From contig JAFGNU010000071.1 in assembly GCA_016926875.1 (NCBI GenBank), forward strand, positions 1-58,153: a stretch of DNA of 58,153 nucleotides, given 5' to 3'. Source of the DNA: Anaerolineae bacterium (GTDB lineage Bacteria > Chloroflexota > Anaerolineae > Aggregatilineales > Aggregatilineaceae). The notes under the pieces are model-generated. The model had not been told where the DNA came from, searched no databases, and saw only the letters and a list, made by a program, of their open reading frames with translations. How positions within the stretch are numbered: position 1 is the first letter of the stretch; each line of letters starts with the position of its first letter. The translations under genes were made by a program, and so were the position numbers. Shown one piece after another: positions 46,780-55,511 of the stretch.

Positions 46780-49700
46780 GATTCTATGCTGTTGACGCAG
46801 TGTTTCAGCACGATCATGGTGATGTCGTCGAACTGCGGTTCGCCTGCCACAAACATATCAACCGCGCGCAGAATGCCCGCTACGCACGCGTCAGCCGGTT
46901 TGTGACGCAGTCCGCTGATCGTACTTTGCAGGCCGATTACGCCGAATTCGGTCTGGTCGGAACGCAGCGCTTCGGTTACGCCGTCGGTGTAGGCCACCAG
47001 CAGGTCGCCGGGGTGGAGCATGGTTTCGTTTTCTTGCAGGGTGATCTGCGGCACGACACCCAGCGCGATGCCGCGCGTGCTCAGCGGCTCGATACTGCCG
47101 TTGGCGCGGACCACCAGCGGCGGGTTATGGCCTGCACTGCAAAACCGGATGCGCCCGGTTGTCGCATCCCACAGCCCGTACCACATCGTGACGAACAGGT
47201 CGGAGCGGGTATCGCGCAGCAGCAGCTCGTTGACACGCAGCAGGGTTTCAGATGGTGTGCGTTGGTTTGAGCTAACGGCCCGCAGCAGCGTGCGGCACAA
47301 AGCCATAAACAGCGCCGCCGGGACGCCTTTGTCGGCCACGTCGGCCACGACCAGCGCCCACCGGTGATCGTCAATCTTAAAGAAGTCGTAGAAGTCGCCG
47401 CCAACCTGGCGCGCCGCGCGGTAATAGGCCGCCACGTCCCAGCCCGGCTCATCGGGGAAGGTGTCCGGCATGAAGCTGGCCTGGATGCCATGCGCGACTT
47501 CAAGCTCGCGTTCCAGCCGTTCGGCGGCGGTGGCCTCGGCTTGTAGGCGGGCGCTTTCGAGCGCGAGCGCGGTCTGGTGGGCGATGCCGCTCAGGATGTT
47601 CAGGCGTCGCTGGTCTATCTGGCCGCCCAGCGCGGGATGATCGACCATCATCGCGCCGACCAGGTGCCCCCTGGCGATCAATGGCAGGCCGAGCATGGAG
47701 GGACTTTCGAAGATGGCTTGCAGGTTGGGCGGCAGCGGGCAGTCGGTGCCGATGCCGCAGGCAATCGGATCGGTGCACTCGGCAAGCTGGAGCACGAAGC
47801 GCCCGTCCTGGGTAGTGAGCGTCAGGTCGGCGAATTCGGCGCGGTGCTGCGGCGCCAGTCCCCACGACGGCCCACCGTAAAAACGGGCGGCGGTGGCATC
47901 CCATTTCATAATCCCGCAGCGTTCAACACCGACCAGCAGCGGCGTGAGGCGCACGACCGTTTCCAGGCTTTCGTCCGGGTTGACCTGCGTGTTGACCGCC
48001 TCGGCAACCTGGAGCAGGGCGGTTGTCACCCAGGCTTCTTCTTGCTGGGCGGCGAACAGTTGGGCGCTCTCGATGGCGAGCGCGGCCTGGTTGGCGATAC
48101 CGTTGACCAGCTCGATCTTGCGGTCGGTCATTGGCTCGGTATCGTCGCGCTGACCGATCAGAAACACGCCCATGACTTCGCCTTTGGCAAACAGCGGCAG
48201 CATTACCCCCTGGCCGATGTTAATCGTCACCGGCATATCGGCGGGCTGCGGCGTACTGCTGTCGAGCAGGATCGGCGCGCCGTCCTGCTTCAACTGGGCC
48301 AGCAGCGGCCAGTTGAGCGGCGTCACGGTGTAACCGGTCAGCTTGGCGGCGAAATCTGGTTCGACCCCGGCAATCTCGACCACGCGGAAAGCATCGGAGT
48401 CGTCGGCCAGCAGCACAGCGCTCCATTCCACACCTACCAGCAGCGGCGTGATCTGCGCTACCGTGCGCAGTACCTCGTCCAGGTTGGTCGCGCGGGCGGT
48501 CGATTCGGCAACCTGGAGCAGGGCCGTAGACACCCACGCCTGTTCGCGCTGGGCCATGTAAAGCTGGGCGTTGGTGATGGCGACGGCGGCCTGGTTGGCG
48601 AAGGTTTTGATGATCTCGTGATCTTCGGGCGTGAAGTGGTCCGGCCCGACACGTTCCAGGGCCAGGTGTCCGATCACCTCTCCGGCAACGGCCAGCGAAA
48701 TCAGGATTTCGTCATGCGGGTGCTTTTCGAGCTGGTCGGGGTGCGCGTTCAGCCTGTGCAGCAGGTCGAGCATGTGCTGATCGGTGAGTTCCTCGGCGGG
48801 GATGACCGTATCCCAGGTTTCTGTAGCCGGATCAACCAGGTCGCCCTGCGCGGCGCTGATGTGGTAGGCGTGGTCGTCTTCGTCAAACAGCAAAATCAGG
48901 CCCGCCGTGTAGTTGACCACGCGCTCCAACCCGATCAGAATGCCGTCCAGCACGCTGTTGAGGTCCAGCGACGAACCAAGCACAGTGCTGAGTTCGCGCA
49001 GCGTTTCGGACAGCATCCGGCGGCGGGACTCGTTGGCGAACAGGGTTGCGTTGCGCAGCGCAATCGCGATGGTGTCGGCCAGCGCCTGGACCAGCGACAC
49101 GTCATCCTCGGTAAACGCGTTTAGATCGGTGCTCTGAATGTCGAACACGCCCAGGATGCGCGATCCCATGCGGATCGGTACGGCTATTTCGCTGCGCGTA
49201 TCCTCGACGCCGGGACCGATCATGTACCATTCGTCCTCCAACACGTCGCCACTCAGGCATGGCTGGCCGTCGCGCGCGACCTTTGGAATGATGCCGTTGC
49301 TGTTCAGCCCGTAAGAAAGCTGTTCCAGCGCCCAGCGCCCGCTGTGTACGCCGCTGCCGCTGCGAAAGACCAGCCGTTCACCGACGCGCAGGAACAGGTG
49401 TACGCGGTCATAGCCCAGGTGATCGGTCACCAGATCGACCACTTCGTCCAGCAGGTCGTCAATATCCAGGATCGACACCAGGGCGCGGGCGACTTCGGTC
49501 ATGGCGTTGATGCGCTCGGTCTGGCGGTGTTCGGCGTCGTAAGCCTGCGCTTCCTGGATCGCCATGGCAAGCTGGCGGCCCAGCGTTTCCAGCATAAAAA
49601 CGTCATTGTCGTCAAAGGCGTCCAGGCGGTCGCTTTGCACGTCCAGCACGCCGACGACCCGGTCCTGTACGGTCAGCGGCACGGCGATTTCGGAGCGGGT

Positions 49701-50657
49701 GGCATCCAGGGCCATTGTGGGGAGGTAGCGCTCGTCCTGGCTGACGTCGGGACAGGTCGCAGTGTTGATATGCGTGGCGGCCCAGCCGACCAGCCCGGCA
49801 TTTTGGTCGATTACAAACTCTTCAGGATTCAGCCCGGCGTGACTGCTGGCCTTGAGCCAGATTTGATTCGCCTGGTGGTCCAGGCTGAAGATATTGACGG
49901 CGTAATAGCCAAATGCGTCATGAATGAGCGTCACGATCTGCCGGAAGAGGTCCGGCAGCGGTTGGAGGGCGGTGATCTGCCGCGCGACGTCGTTGATCAG
50001 GCGAAGCTGGCGAGCCTGCTCCTGGGTGGCTTCAAACGCCTGCGCATTGCGGATCGCGCCGGAGGTCTGGTTGGCCAGCAGGGCCAGCAGGCGCATATCT
50101 TCCTGCGAAAACGCGTTTGGGCGTTCGCTCTGGATGGCGATCACGCCCAGCACATCCCCGGCGGAGATCAGGGGGGCGAAGATGGCCGAGCGCGCCGGTT
50201 TATAGGCGCAGTGACTGGGCCGAGCGGGCAGGTTGTCCCATTCCTGCTGGAAGTCACGGACCAGCAGGCTTTCGCCGGTGCGGCGTATCCACCCGATCAC
50301 CCCGTCGTCTGCGGCATTCTCGAAGCGTTCGGGCGGCAGGCGCTCGGAGTTCTTGAGCCAGACTTTGATCAGGTAGTCGTGGCCGTCGAACAGGCCGATC
50401 TGAAAATTGCTGGTATCCACGATGCGGGTGGACTGCTGGTAGACGACTTCGCACAGCGCGTCAACCTTGAGCTGCACGCCCAGGATCGCATTGCCTGCCC
50501 CGGCCAGCAGGTCCAGCTCCGGGCTGGCACGTTCCAGGGCAGCCAGGCTGAGGCCGCGCCTGCGCCCGCGCCAGTAGCCAATTATCAGGCCCAGGCAGAC
50601 GCCGCCTACGGCAAGGCTGGCGCCCACCACCATCACGATAATCAGCGTGGTATCCAA
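46764..50657 (-). CDS. six-GAF PP2C-type (SpoIIE/RsbU) phosphatase
   Basis: 1297 residues. One TM helix (about 5-28) is followed by six GAF domains in tandem (about 50-210, 225-380, 390-550, 555-715, 720-880 and 885-1045), then a PP2C_SIG phosphatase domain (about 1060-1290). The phosphatase has 'GGDFYDFF', 'VADVADKGVPAALFM', 'CSAGHNPPL', 'YTDGVTEA' and 'DDITMIVL', the Mn/Mg-binding Asp set. Such RsbU/SpoIIE-type enzymes dephosphorylate STAS anti-anti-sigma factors. GAF5 and GAF6 start with the same 'TALLQVAE' and look recently duplicated. It is third in a minus-strand unit with the two STAS genes, 43 nt after the RsbW-STAS stop. Confidence 0.92.
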   Translation of the reverse strand: MDTTLIIVMVVGASLAVGGVCLGLIIGYWRGRRRGLSLAALERASPELDLLAGAGNAILGVQLKVDALCEVVYQQSTRIVDTSNFQIGLFDGHDYLIKVWLKNSERLPPERFENAADDGVIGWIRRTGESLLVRDFQQEWDNLPARPSHCAYKPARSAIFAPLISAGDVLGVIAIQSERPNAFSQEDMRLLALLANQTSGAIRNAQAFEATQEQARQLRLINDVARQITALQPLPDLFRQIVTLIHDAFGYYAVNIFSLDHQANQIWLKASSHAGLNPEEFVIDQNAGLVGWAATHINTATCPDVSQDERYLPTMALDATRSEIAVPLTVQDRVVGVLDVQSDRLDAFDDNDVFMLETLGRQLAMAIQEAQAYDAEHRQTERINAMTEVARALVSILDIDDLLDEVVDLVTDHLGYDRVHLFLRVGERLVFRSGSGVHSGRWALEQLSYGLNSNGIIPKVARDGQPCLSGDVLEDEWYMIGPGVEDTRSEIAVPIRMGSRILGVFDIQSTDLNAFTEDDVSLVQALADTIAIALRNATLFANESRRRMLSETLRELSTVLGSSLDLNSVLDGILIGLERVVNYTAGLILLFDEDDHAYHISAAQGDLVDPATETWDTVIPAEELTDQHMLDLLHRLNAHPDQLEKHPHDEILISLAVAGEVIGHLALERVGPDHFTPEDHEIIKTFANQAAVAITNAQLYMAQREQAWVSTALLQVAESTARATNLDEVLRTVAQITPLLVGVEWSAVLLADDSDAFRVVEIAGVEPDFAAKLTGYTVTPLNWPLLAQLKQDGAPILLDSSTPQPADMPVTINIGQGVMLPLFAKGEVMGVFLIGQRDDTEPMTDRKIELVNGIANQAALAIESAQLFAAQQEEAWVTTALLQVAEAVNTQVNPDESLETVVRLTPLLVGVERCGIMKWDATAARFYGGPSWGLAPQHRAEFADLTLTTQDGRFVLQLAECTDPIACGIGTDCPLPPNLQAIFESPSMLGLPLIARGHLVGAMMVDHPALGGQIDQRRLNILSGIAHQTALALESARLQAEATAAERLERELEVAHGIQASFMPDTFPDEPGWDVAAYYRAARQVGGDFYDFFKIDDHRWALVVADVADKGVPAALFMALCRTLLRAVSSNQRTPSETLLRVNELLLRDTRSDLFVTMWYGLWDATTGRIRFCSAGHNPPLVVRANGSIEPLSTRGIALGVVPQITLQENETMLHPGDLLVAYTDGVTEALRSDQTEFGVIGLQSTISGLRHKPADACVAGILRAVDMFVAGEPQFDDITMIVLKHCVNSIESKGQP

Positions 50658-50700
50658 GACGGTGATCCACCTCAGCGGTTACAACGCGTCGCACGTCCAG

Positions 50701-51501
50701 CTACGGTTTTTTGGAGTGAGCGGCGAGGGCGGTATCCAGGTCAGGGAAAATCTGAAAGAGCATATCGAAACCGACCATCTCAAGGATTTCGATCAGGCGC
50801 GGTTGCAGCCCGCTCAGGATGACGTCGCCGCCATTATCTTGTGCGCGCCGCCATGCCGAAACCAGCACCTTCAGGCCGCTGCTGGAAATATACTCAACAT
50901 CCACCATATCCACGAACAGCCGCGAATGGCCCTGTTCCAGTTGGGAATAGAGGGTTTTCTCCAGCACCGGGCTGTTTTTGCTGTCCAGCCGCCCGGCGGG
51001 CGAGATTTTGACCGCGCCGGTTTCCAGTAGGCTGACCGGGAACGTATCGCTTTCGTCGCCGGGCTGCGTGACTACTTCGGGCGCGGGGAGCTGCTTGATC
51101 AGCACAAGGTGGTTGCGATCACCGACTCGCTGGTATTGCACATCGTTCATCAGCTTGCGGATAAAATAGATGCCCCAGCCCCCCGGCTCGCGGCTGTCCA
51201 GCGGCTCGGCTGGATCGGGCGTATCATGGGTAAGTGGGTTAAACGCCGGGCTGTCGTCGATGATGGTGATCACAACACGTTCAGGTTCAACCTGGCAGGT
51301 GATTTCGATCTGCCTGTCGTTTCCCTGGTAGGTATAGCCATGCTCAATGATATTGGTGAGAGCCTCGTCAACCGCCATCTGGCAGTGGTAGACGGTGCGC
51401 TCATCGAGATGGGCTGCCTCTGCCGCTTCGACAACAAAATCGCAGGCATGGCGCACTGCGTCGAGACGGGCGGCAATCACGAGGCGGCTCACGTCATTCA
51501 T
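50701..51501 (-). CDS. RsbW-like kinase fused to a STAS domain
   Basis: 266 residues from ATG 51501 (GAGG 8 nt upstream). Residues 1-135 are a HATPase_c_2 anti-sigma kinase: 'VDEALTNIIEHGY' (N-box), 'IIDDSPAFNP' (G1), 'GGWGIYFIRKLMNDV' (G2). G1 has Ser and G2 has Trp where Gly and Arg are more usual. Residues about 160-265 are a STAS domain ('ISPAGRLDSKNSPVLE', 'VDMVDVEYISSSGLKVLVSAWR'), whose Ser in 'SSSGL' would be the phosphorylation site. Kinase and antagonist are normally separate proteins; here they are covalently joined. It sits between the STAS and PP2C genes. Confidence 0.85.
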   Translation of the reverse strand: MNDVSRLVIAARLDAVRHACDFVVEAAEAAHLDERTVYHCQMAVDEALTNIIEHGYTYQGNDRQIEITCQVEPERVVITIIDDSPAFNPLTHDTPDPAEPLDSREPGGWGIYFIRKLMNDVQYQRVGDRNHLVLIKQLPAPEVVTQPGDESDTFPVSLLETGAVKISPAGRLDSKNSPVLEKTLYSQLEQGHSRLFVDMVDVEYISSSGLKVLVSAWRRAQDNGGDVILSGLQPRLIEILEMVGFDMLFQIFPDLDTALAAHSKKP

Positions 51502-51561
51502 ACACAATCCTCGAATCATACACTGGTCGGGTGGGGAGCAAGAGCGATGTCAGGCTGCGGA

Positions 51562-51900
51562 CTAAAAGCTGCCGACGGCTTCGACCTGAGTCGGGTAGAT
51601 TTCAAAAATGGTATCCAGCCCGGCCAGTTCAAACACTTCCTTCACCCGCTCGGAGGGGTTGGCAATGCGCAGGTCGCCGCCCACGCGCTTAACGCGCTTG
51701 AGGACGCGCACCATCTCGCGCAGCCCGGCGCTGCTCATATACTCGACGCCGTTCAGATCGAGCACCAGGTTATTCCGCCCGGAGTCAACAGATTTGTCCA
51801 GGGCAGTACCCAGTTCGTTGGCATTGGTGCTATCTACGCGCCCGATCACCTCAAACAGTTGGACGCGCTTCATTTCTGACGAGTTAATTTCCATAGCCAT
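51562..51900 (-). CDS. STAS-domain anti-anti-sigma factor
   Basis: 112 residues, the size of SpoIIAA/RsbV. 'VIGRVDSTNANELGTAL' and 'LVLDLNGVEYMSSAGLREMVRVLKRV' are the STAS core, with the phosphorylatable Ser in 'SSAGL'. AAAGGAG lies 9 nt before ATG 51900. It is the first gene of the partner-switching unit and has an extended -10 promoter at 51932-51961. No sigma factor gene is in the window, so the target is unknown; it could be an output other than sigma. Confidence 0.92.
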   Translation of the reverse strand: MAMEINSSEMKRVQLFEVIGRVDSTNANELGTALDKSVDSGRNNLVLDLNGVEYMSSAGLREMVRVLKRVKRVGGDLRIANPSERVKEVFELAGLDTIFEIYPTQVEAVGSF

Positions 51901-51931
51901 GTGGATGCACTCCTTTTTTGTCGTGCCTGGA

Positions 51932-51961
51932 ATTATACCATCATTTGCAGGGGCATGGCAT
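51932..51961 (-). promoter_or_regulatory. promoter of the partner-switching operon
   Basis: On the minus strand ATGCCA (51956-51961), an 18-nt spacer, and TATAAT (51932-51937) preceded by TGG, an extended -10. MITE copy D begins 14 nt upstream. Confidence 0.65.
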
Positions 51962-51974
51962 CCCCGGATTGGGC

Positions 51975-52106
51975 GGGTGTATTCCAGATTCGGGGCGAGA
52001 TCGTTACTTGTAGGGGCAAAGCTTGCTCTGCCCTGGATGACCCACCGAGTCGCCCCTACGCAAACGCTCGCTAAGCCAGTAATTCGCCCCAGATTTGAAA
52101 GCACCC
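51975..52106 (-). repeat. MITE-like element, copy D
   Basis: 132 bp, inverted relative to copy C. The core runs from GTAGGGGC (52010-52017) to GCCCCTAC (52052-52059). The outer ends are GGGTGTATTCCAGATTCGG and CCAGATTTGAAAGCACCC, matching those of copy C with a few transitions. It lies between the divergent promoters of the partner-switching operon and the membrane protein gene at 52175. Confidence 0.85.
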
Positions 52107-52119
52107 CCATTGGGTACGG

Positions 52120-52148
52120 TTGGCCGCTGCGAGAGCGCGATCTATACT
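52120..52148 (+). promoter_or_regulatory. promoter of the 339-residue membrane protein gene
   Basis: TTGGCC (52120-52125), a 17-nt spacer, and TATACT (52143-52148), starting 14 nt after MITE copy D. Confidence 0.6.
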
Positions 52149-52174
52149 GGCAGGAATGATACAGGCGAGGTGCT

Positions 52175-53194
52175 ATGAACATGATACGCAAACCGGGGAT
52201 CGCGCTGTGGGGCGCGGCAGTGCTGGCGGCAGGGCTGTTTGTGGCCCAGGCGATGCTGGCGGACAGTGACGGTCTGACGGGGCGGCTGCTGATCGCCTGG
52301 CTGGCGATGGTGATCGCAGCGCTGCTGGTGATGGGCTTGGCCCGGCGGCGCTGGCGTGATGTGATCGGTCCCCCGCCTGAGCCGGTCAGCCTGCTGTTGG
52401 CTGCACTGGCCGCGTTGAGCCTGTGGGCGATGGTATGGTGGCTGATGGATATGACCAACTACCGCCTGGAACGGTCGGTGGGGCCGCTGCCGCTGCCGCA
52501 ATCGCTGGCGCAAATGCCGGACACACTGCTGGGCGTGGAGCTTCAAAAAGCCTCCTACGAGATCGAGATTCTGTTCGCGGTGGTGCTGCAACCGCTGGCC
52601 CTGGCGTGGTTGGTGTGGGGGCTGGTCCAGCCGGAGATCGGCGCGCTGGTCGGGCGGCTGCGCGCGGCGTGGATCACGGGCGTGCTGGCCGGGGCGATCA
52701 TGGCGCTAATCCCGGCGCAGGATGTCGCGCCCGCGCTGCCCTGGGGACTGGCATCATTGGGCGGTTACATGCTGATCGGGATCGCGGCGGCGCTGGCGGT
52801 CTACCTGACCGGGTCGCCGTGGACGGGTTTTGTTGCACACGCGACGTTTGCCTATGCCAGCTTTGCATGGCGCGATGACCTGTTCCGCGAGTTTGGCGGC
52901 AAAAGCTATCTCGACATGGCATGGCTGACGCTCGTCGTACTGGGGCTGTTTGGCGCGGCGGTGACGCTCCAGGCGATCCGCTTCCGCGATCCGCGCCCTG
53001 CCGACCCGGAGCGAGCCGCGCGAAACCGGCTGGCGTGGCTGGGCCTGCCGCTGGCGCTGGTATTGGCCGCGCTGGTGGTGATGACCGTGCTGGATGTGGA
53101 TGCCCGCCACGCCGAAAAGGCGAAACGCGCTACAGCCGCCGCAGAAACGATGCCAGCAAACCCATCAAGCCTAGCGCCGCCAGCGCCAGGATAG
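52175..53194 (+). CDS. multi-pass membrane protein of unknown function
   Basis: 339 residues with about eight TM helices (roughly 10-28, 38-56, 70-92, 128-150, 165-182, 190-215, 220-235, 250-268 and 290-308). The loops contain 'EIEILFAVVLQPLALAW', which faintly recalls CPBP intramembrane proteases, but the catalytic Glu pair is not clear, so I do not assign it. A basic, Ala/Pro-rich tail follows. A GAGG lies close before ATG 52175. Its last 65 bp overlap the 3' end of the SH3-protein gene on the other strand, which is an unusually long convergent overlap. Confidence 0.7.
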   Translation: MNMIRKPGIALWGAAVLAAGLFVAQAMLADSDGLTGRLLIAWLAMVIAALLVMGLARRRWRDVIGPPPEPVSLLLAALAALSLWAMVWWLMDMTNYRLERSVGPLPLPQSLAQMPDTLLGVELQKASYEIEILFAVVLQPLALAWLVWGLVQPEIGALVGRLRAAWITGVLAGAIMALIPAQDVAPALPWGLASLGGYMLIGIAAALAVYLTGSPWTGFVAHATFAYASFAWRDDLFREFGGKSYLDMAWLTLVVLGLFGAAVTLQAIRFRDPRPADPERAARNRLAWLGLPLALVLAALVVMTVLDVDARHAEKAKRATAAAETMPANPSSLAPPAPG

Positions 53195-53924
53195 GCACAA
53201 TCGGCGGCAGCCCGCCCTCGGAATCGTTCGAACTGGATTCGGCAGCCTGCGGGATGATGATCGGCGTATTGGTGAAGGGCGGGATAGTGAAGGTTGGCAG
53301 CGGCGCGCCGGGTTCGAGTGTGGGCGCGGCAGCTTCGCCGGGTTCGGCGGTGAAAACGCCGGTCGGCGTGATGAGCACCTGCGCAGTCAGGGTGAAAATC
53401 GCGCCGGGCGTGGCCGTGATGAACGCGGCTGTTTCCTGCGCGGCTGAAAAGTTCGGATCAACGGTGGGGATGTCTTCAACTTCCAGGTCAGGGATCAACG
53501 CCTCGTCGCCGATCAGGTTAACCACTTCGTTGTAGACCCAGCCGGTGCCGCTGGGCGAGTTTGGGTATTCGATCTGGTACCAGTTGAAGCGCCTGCCGAG
53601 CACCGCGTAGAATTCGCCGGGGTAGATCGTGCCCAGGATGTTGTCGTCGATGTCCGGCCAGGCGCGGACGCGCGTTTCTTCGAAGGCGGCTTCGACCACT
53701 GCCGGACCCTGCGACGTTGGAGTGCGGGTCGGCGTTTCGGTGGGCGGTCCCTGGGTGGGCGTGGGCGTTGGGAATTCAAGCTGGACAGGAGTCGCCGTTT
53801 GCTGCCGGGCGGGAGAATCGGCGCCCGCCACAGACGCGCCCGCCGCGATCAGGCCGCTCAGCGTGATCGCCAGCAGCAGCGCCAGCCCGCCGCGCTTGCG
53901 TACTACCTTACTCGTGTGCTGCAT
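53130..53924 (-). CDS. exported SH3-domain protein with C-terminal TM anchor
   Basis: 264 residues. A basic N-terminus and signal segment (about 12-34) precede a short Thr/Pro-rich stretch. A bacterial SH3-like region follows (about 80-125, 'RVRAWPDIDDNILGTIYPGE', 'WYQIEYPNSPSGTGWVYNEVV'), which usually binds cell-wall peptides. After a Thr/Pro-rich linker a TM helix (about 242-260) and an Arg-Arg-Leu end give an anchor. It is the last gene of a minus-strand unit, 3 nt after the M23-LysM gene. Confidence 0.82.
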   Translation of the reverse strand: MQHTSKVVRKRGGLALLLAITLSGLIAAGASVAGADSPARQQTATPVQLEFPTPTPTQGPPTETPTRTPTSQGPAVVEAAFEETRVRAWPDIDDNILGTIYPGEFYAVLGRRFNWYQIEYPNSPSGTGWVYNEVVNLIGDEALIPDLEVEDIPTVDPNFSAAQETAAFITATPGAIFTLTAQVLITPTGVFTAEPGEAAAPTLEPGAPLPTFTIPPFTNTPIIIPQAAESSSNDSEGGLPPIVPILALAALGLMGLLASFLRRL

Positions 53925-53927
53925 ACC

Positions 53928-55511
53928 TCACCAGCTTACTTTGTTGAATTCGTAGTCGCGCGTCTGCTCTGCCTGCCGGTAGCCGTCTTCGGTGGGACGG
54001 GTCATGTAGCCCTGGTATTCCTGGTTGGCAAAGCCCAGGATCGTCCACTCGCCGAGCACCATCGGCGGCACGGTCACGCCCGGCGCGCACTCTTCGCACT
54101 GGGCGGGTATCCACTCGCCATTATAGCGCCGCGCGAAGTGCAGGTGTGTGCCGGTGCTGAAACCGCCCTGGCAGGACGGGTGCCCCAGTTGATCGCCGGT
54201 CTTGACCGTCCGGCCCTCGGCAATGCGTTCAAAGTCGTCAATGTGCAGGTAAACCAGCGTCCAGCCGGTGCGCTCGTTTCCGTCGCCGTCCAGGTCCAGG
54301 ATCACATAGCCCTCGCCGCTGCGCGCGATCACGCCGGGCGCGGCAGCGGTGGCCCAGTTGGGTGTGACGTAGCACGCTCCCTGCGCGGCGACCAGCTCGT
54401 CGGGCGGTTCCGGCGGGGCAAAGTCCACTGCTGCCCAGGCGGAGCCGCTATTATACCCGCCGTGCGGTCCGCCCGTATAGACCCATTCTTCGCCGGGTGC
54501 GAAGGGCAGTGTCAGCACCGGCTGCGCCAGGTCGGGCGGGGTGATCGGTTCAACGGCGCCGGGGAACGGGTCACCAAACAGGCTGAGATAGGTCTGGAAG
54601 AAGCCGGTCGGGCTGACGTCCTGCTGCCACTGGTTGAGCGGCGTCAGCAAGCTGAGCATATACTGCACGCCGACCGTGCCGGGATTCTGATCGACGGCGT
54701 ACAGCAGGCGCGTGCCGTCGATGAAGGTCAGGCCGGTGTTGCCCCGGTATTTCCAGCCGTAGTAGCCGTAGCTGAGCGCGTCCGCCGTATCGGAAAGCTG
54801 GCGCAGCAGGCCCTCGCGGCCCTCCTTGACAATGCCCAGCGGGTACTGGATCGCCTGGTCGGAGGGGACGGGGTTGGTGATCCAGCCGCCGCGATATTCG
54901 AGCAGGGCCAGCAGCAGGCGCGGGTTGACGCTGTAGTTTTTGGCGATGAAGTCCACGATCTCCACGCCGCTCCAGATGTCGCCGTCCACGTCTTCAGAAT
55001 ACGCGCGCAAAAAGCCCGGCTGGTACTTCACAAACCCGGCGATGCTGAAGCCGGTGGTGGAGGGGCCGTATACCAGTTCGCTGTCCGGGATCAGCTTAAA
55101 ATCCGGGCCGAACAGCAGCCCGTTGCCCGGCATATTGAGCACCTGCCCGACTTCGAGCTGGTTCGGATTGGGAATGTCGTTGAGCGCCAGAATATCGTCG
55201 ACCGTGATATTGTACAGCGTGGCGATGGTGCCCAGCGTATCACCGGGCTGGACGGCGTACAGGTTACCACCCTGGGGTATGGCGCGGGTCGGGTTAGGGG
55301 TGGGCTGGATCGGCGTTTTGGTCGGCTGGTCGGGCGTTACTGTGGGCGGGATCACCAGGTTGCCCTCGGCGTCAAACAGCGGTGTCGCGGTAACATAGAC
55401 GACATCTTCGCCGCCGGTGCTGATCGTGCAGGCCAGCGCGACCAGGCTCAGCAGAACCAGCGCCAGCAGCGAACTGGCAGCGCGGCGATACGTGCGCAAA
55501 AACGGGATCAT
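53928..55511 (-). CDS. lipoprotein M23-type peptidase with LysM domain
   Basis: 527 residues. The signal ends in the lipobox L-A-L-A-C (Cys about 28). A Thr/Pro stalk is followed by a LysM (about 83-130, 'YAVQPGDTLGTIATLYN' and 'LEVGQVLNMPG'), a central helical domain (about 140-340), and an M23-like domain (about 345-480). The last has 'GGPHGGYNSGSAWAAVDF' (His and Asp ligands), 'VYLHIDDF' and 'GTHLHFA' (the H-x-H pair), so Zn-dependent peptidoglycan endopeptidase activity is likely. Its ATG overlaps the esterase stop (ATGA). The central domain is not recognised. Confidence 0.9.
   Translation of the reverse strand: MIPFLRTYRRAASSLLALVLLSLVALACTISTGGEDVVYVTATPLFDAEGNLVIPPTVTPDQPTKTPIQPTPNPTRAIPQGGNLYAVQPGDTLGTIATLYNITVDDILALNDIPNPNQLEVGQVLNMPGNGLLFGPDFKLIPDSELVYGPSTTGFSIAGFVKYQPGFLRAYSEDVDGDIWSGVEIVDFIAKNYSVNPRLLLALLEYRGGWITNPVPSDQAIQYPLGIVKEGREGLLRQLSDTADALSYGYYGWKYRGNTGLTFIDGTRLLYAVDQNPGTVGVQYMLSLLTPLNQWQQDVSPTGFFQTYLSLFGDPFPGAVEPITPPDLAQPVLTLPFAPGEEWVYTGGPHGGYNSGSAWAAVDFAPPEPPDELVAAQGACYVTPNWATAAAPGVIARSGEGYVILDLDGDGNERTGWTLVYLHIDDFERIAEGRTVKTGDQLGHPSCQGGFSTGTHLHFARRYNGEWIPAQCEECAPGVTVPPMVLGEWTILGFANQEYQGYMTRPTEDGYRQAEQTRDYEFNKVSW

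Noticed and set aside
52175..53194. CPBP intramembrane protease
   Set aside because: A hydrophobic 'EIEILFAVVL' segment resembles the family, but the required second Glu/Arg and His motifs are not clear.
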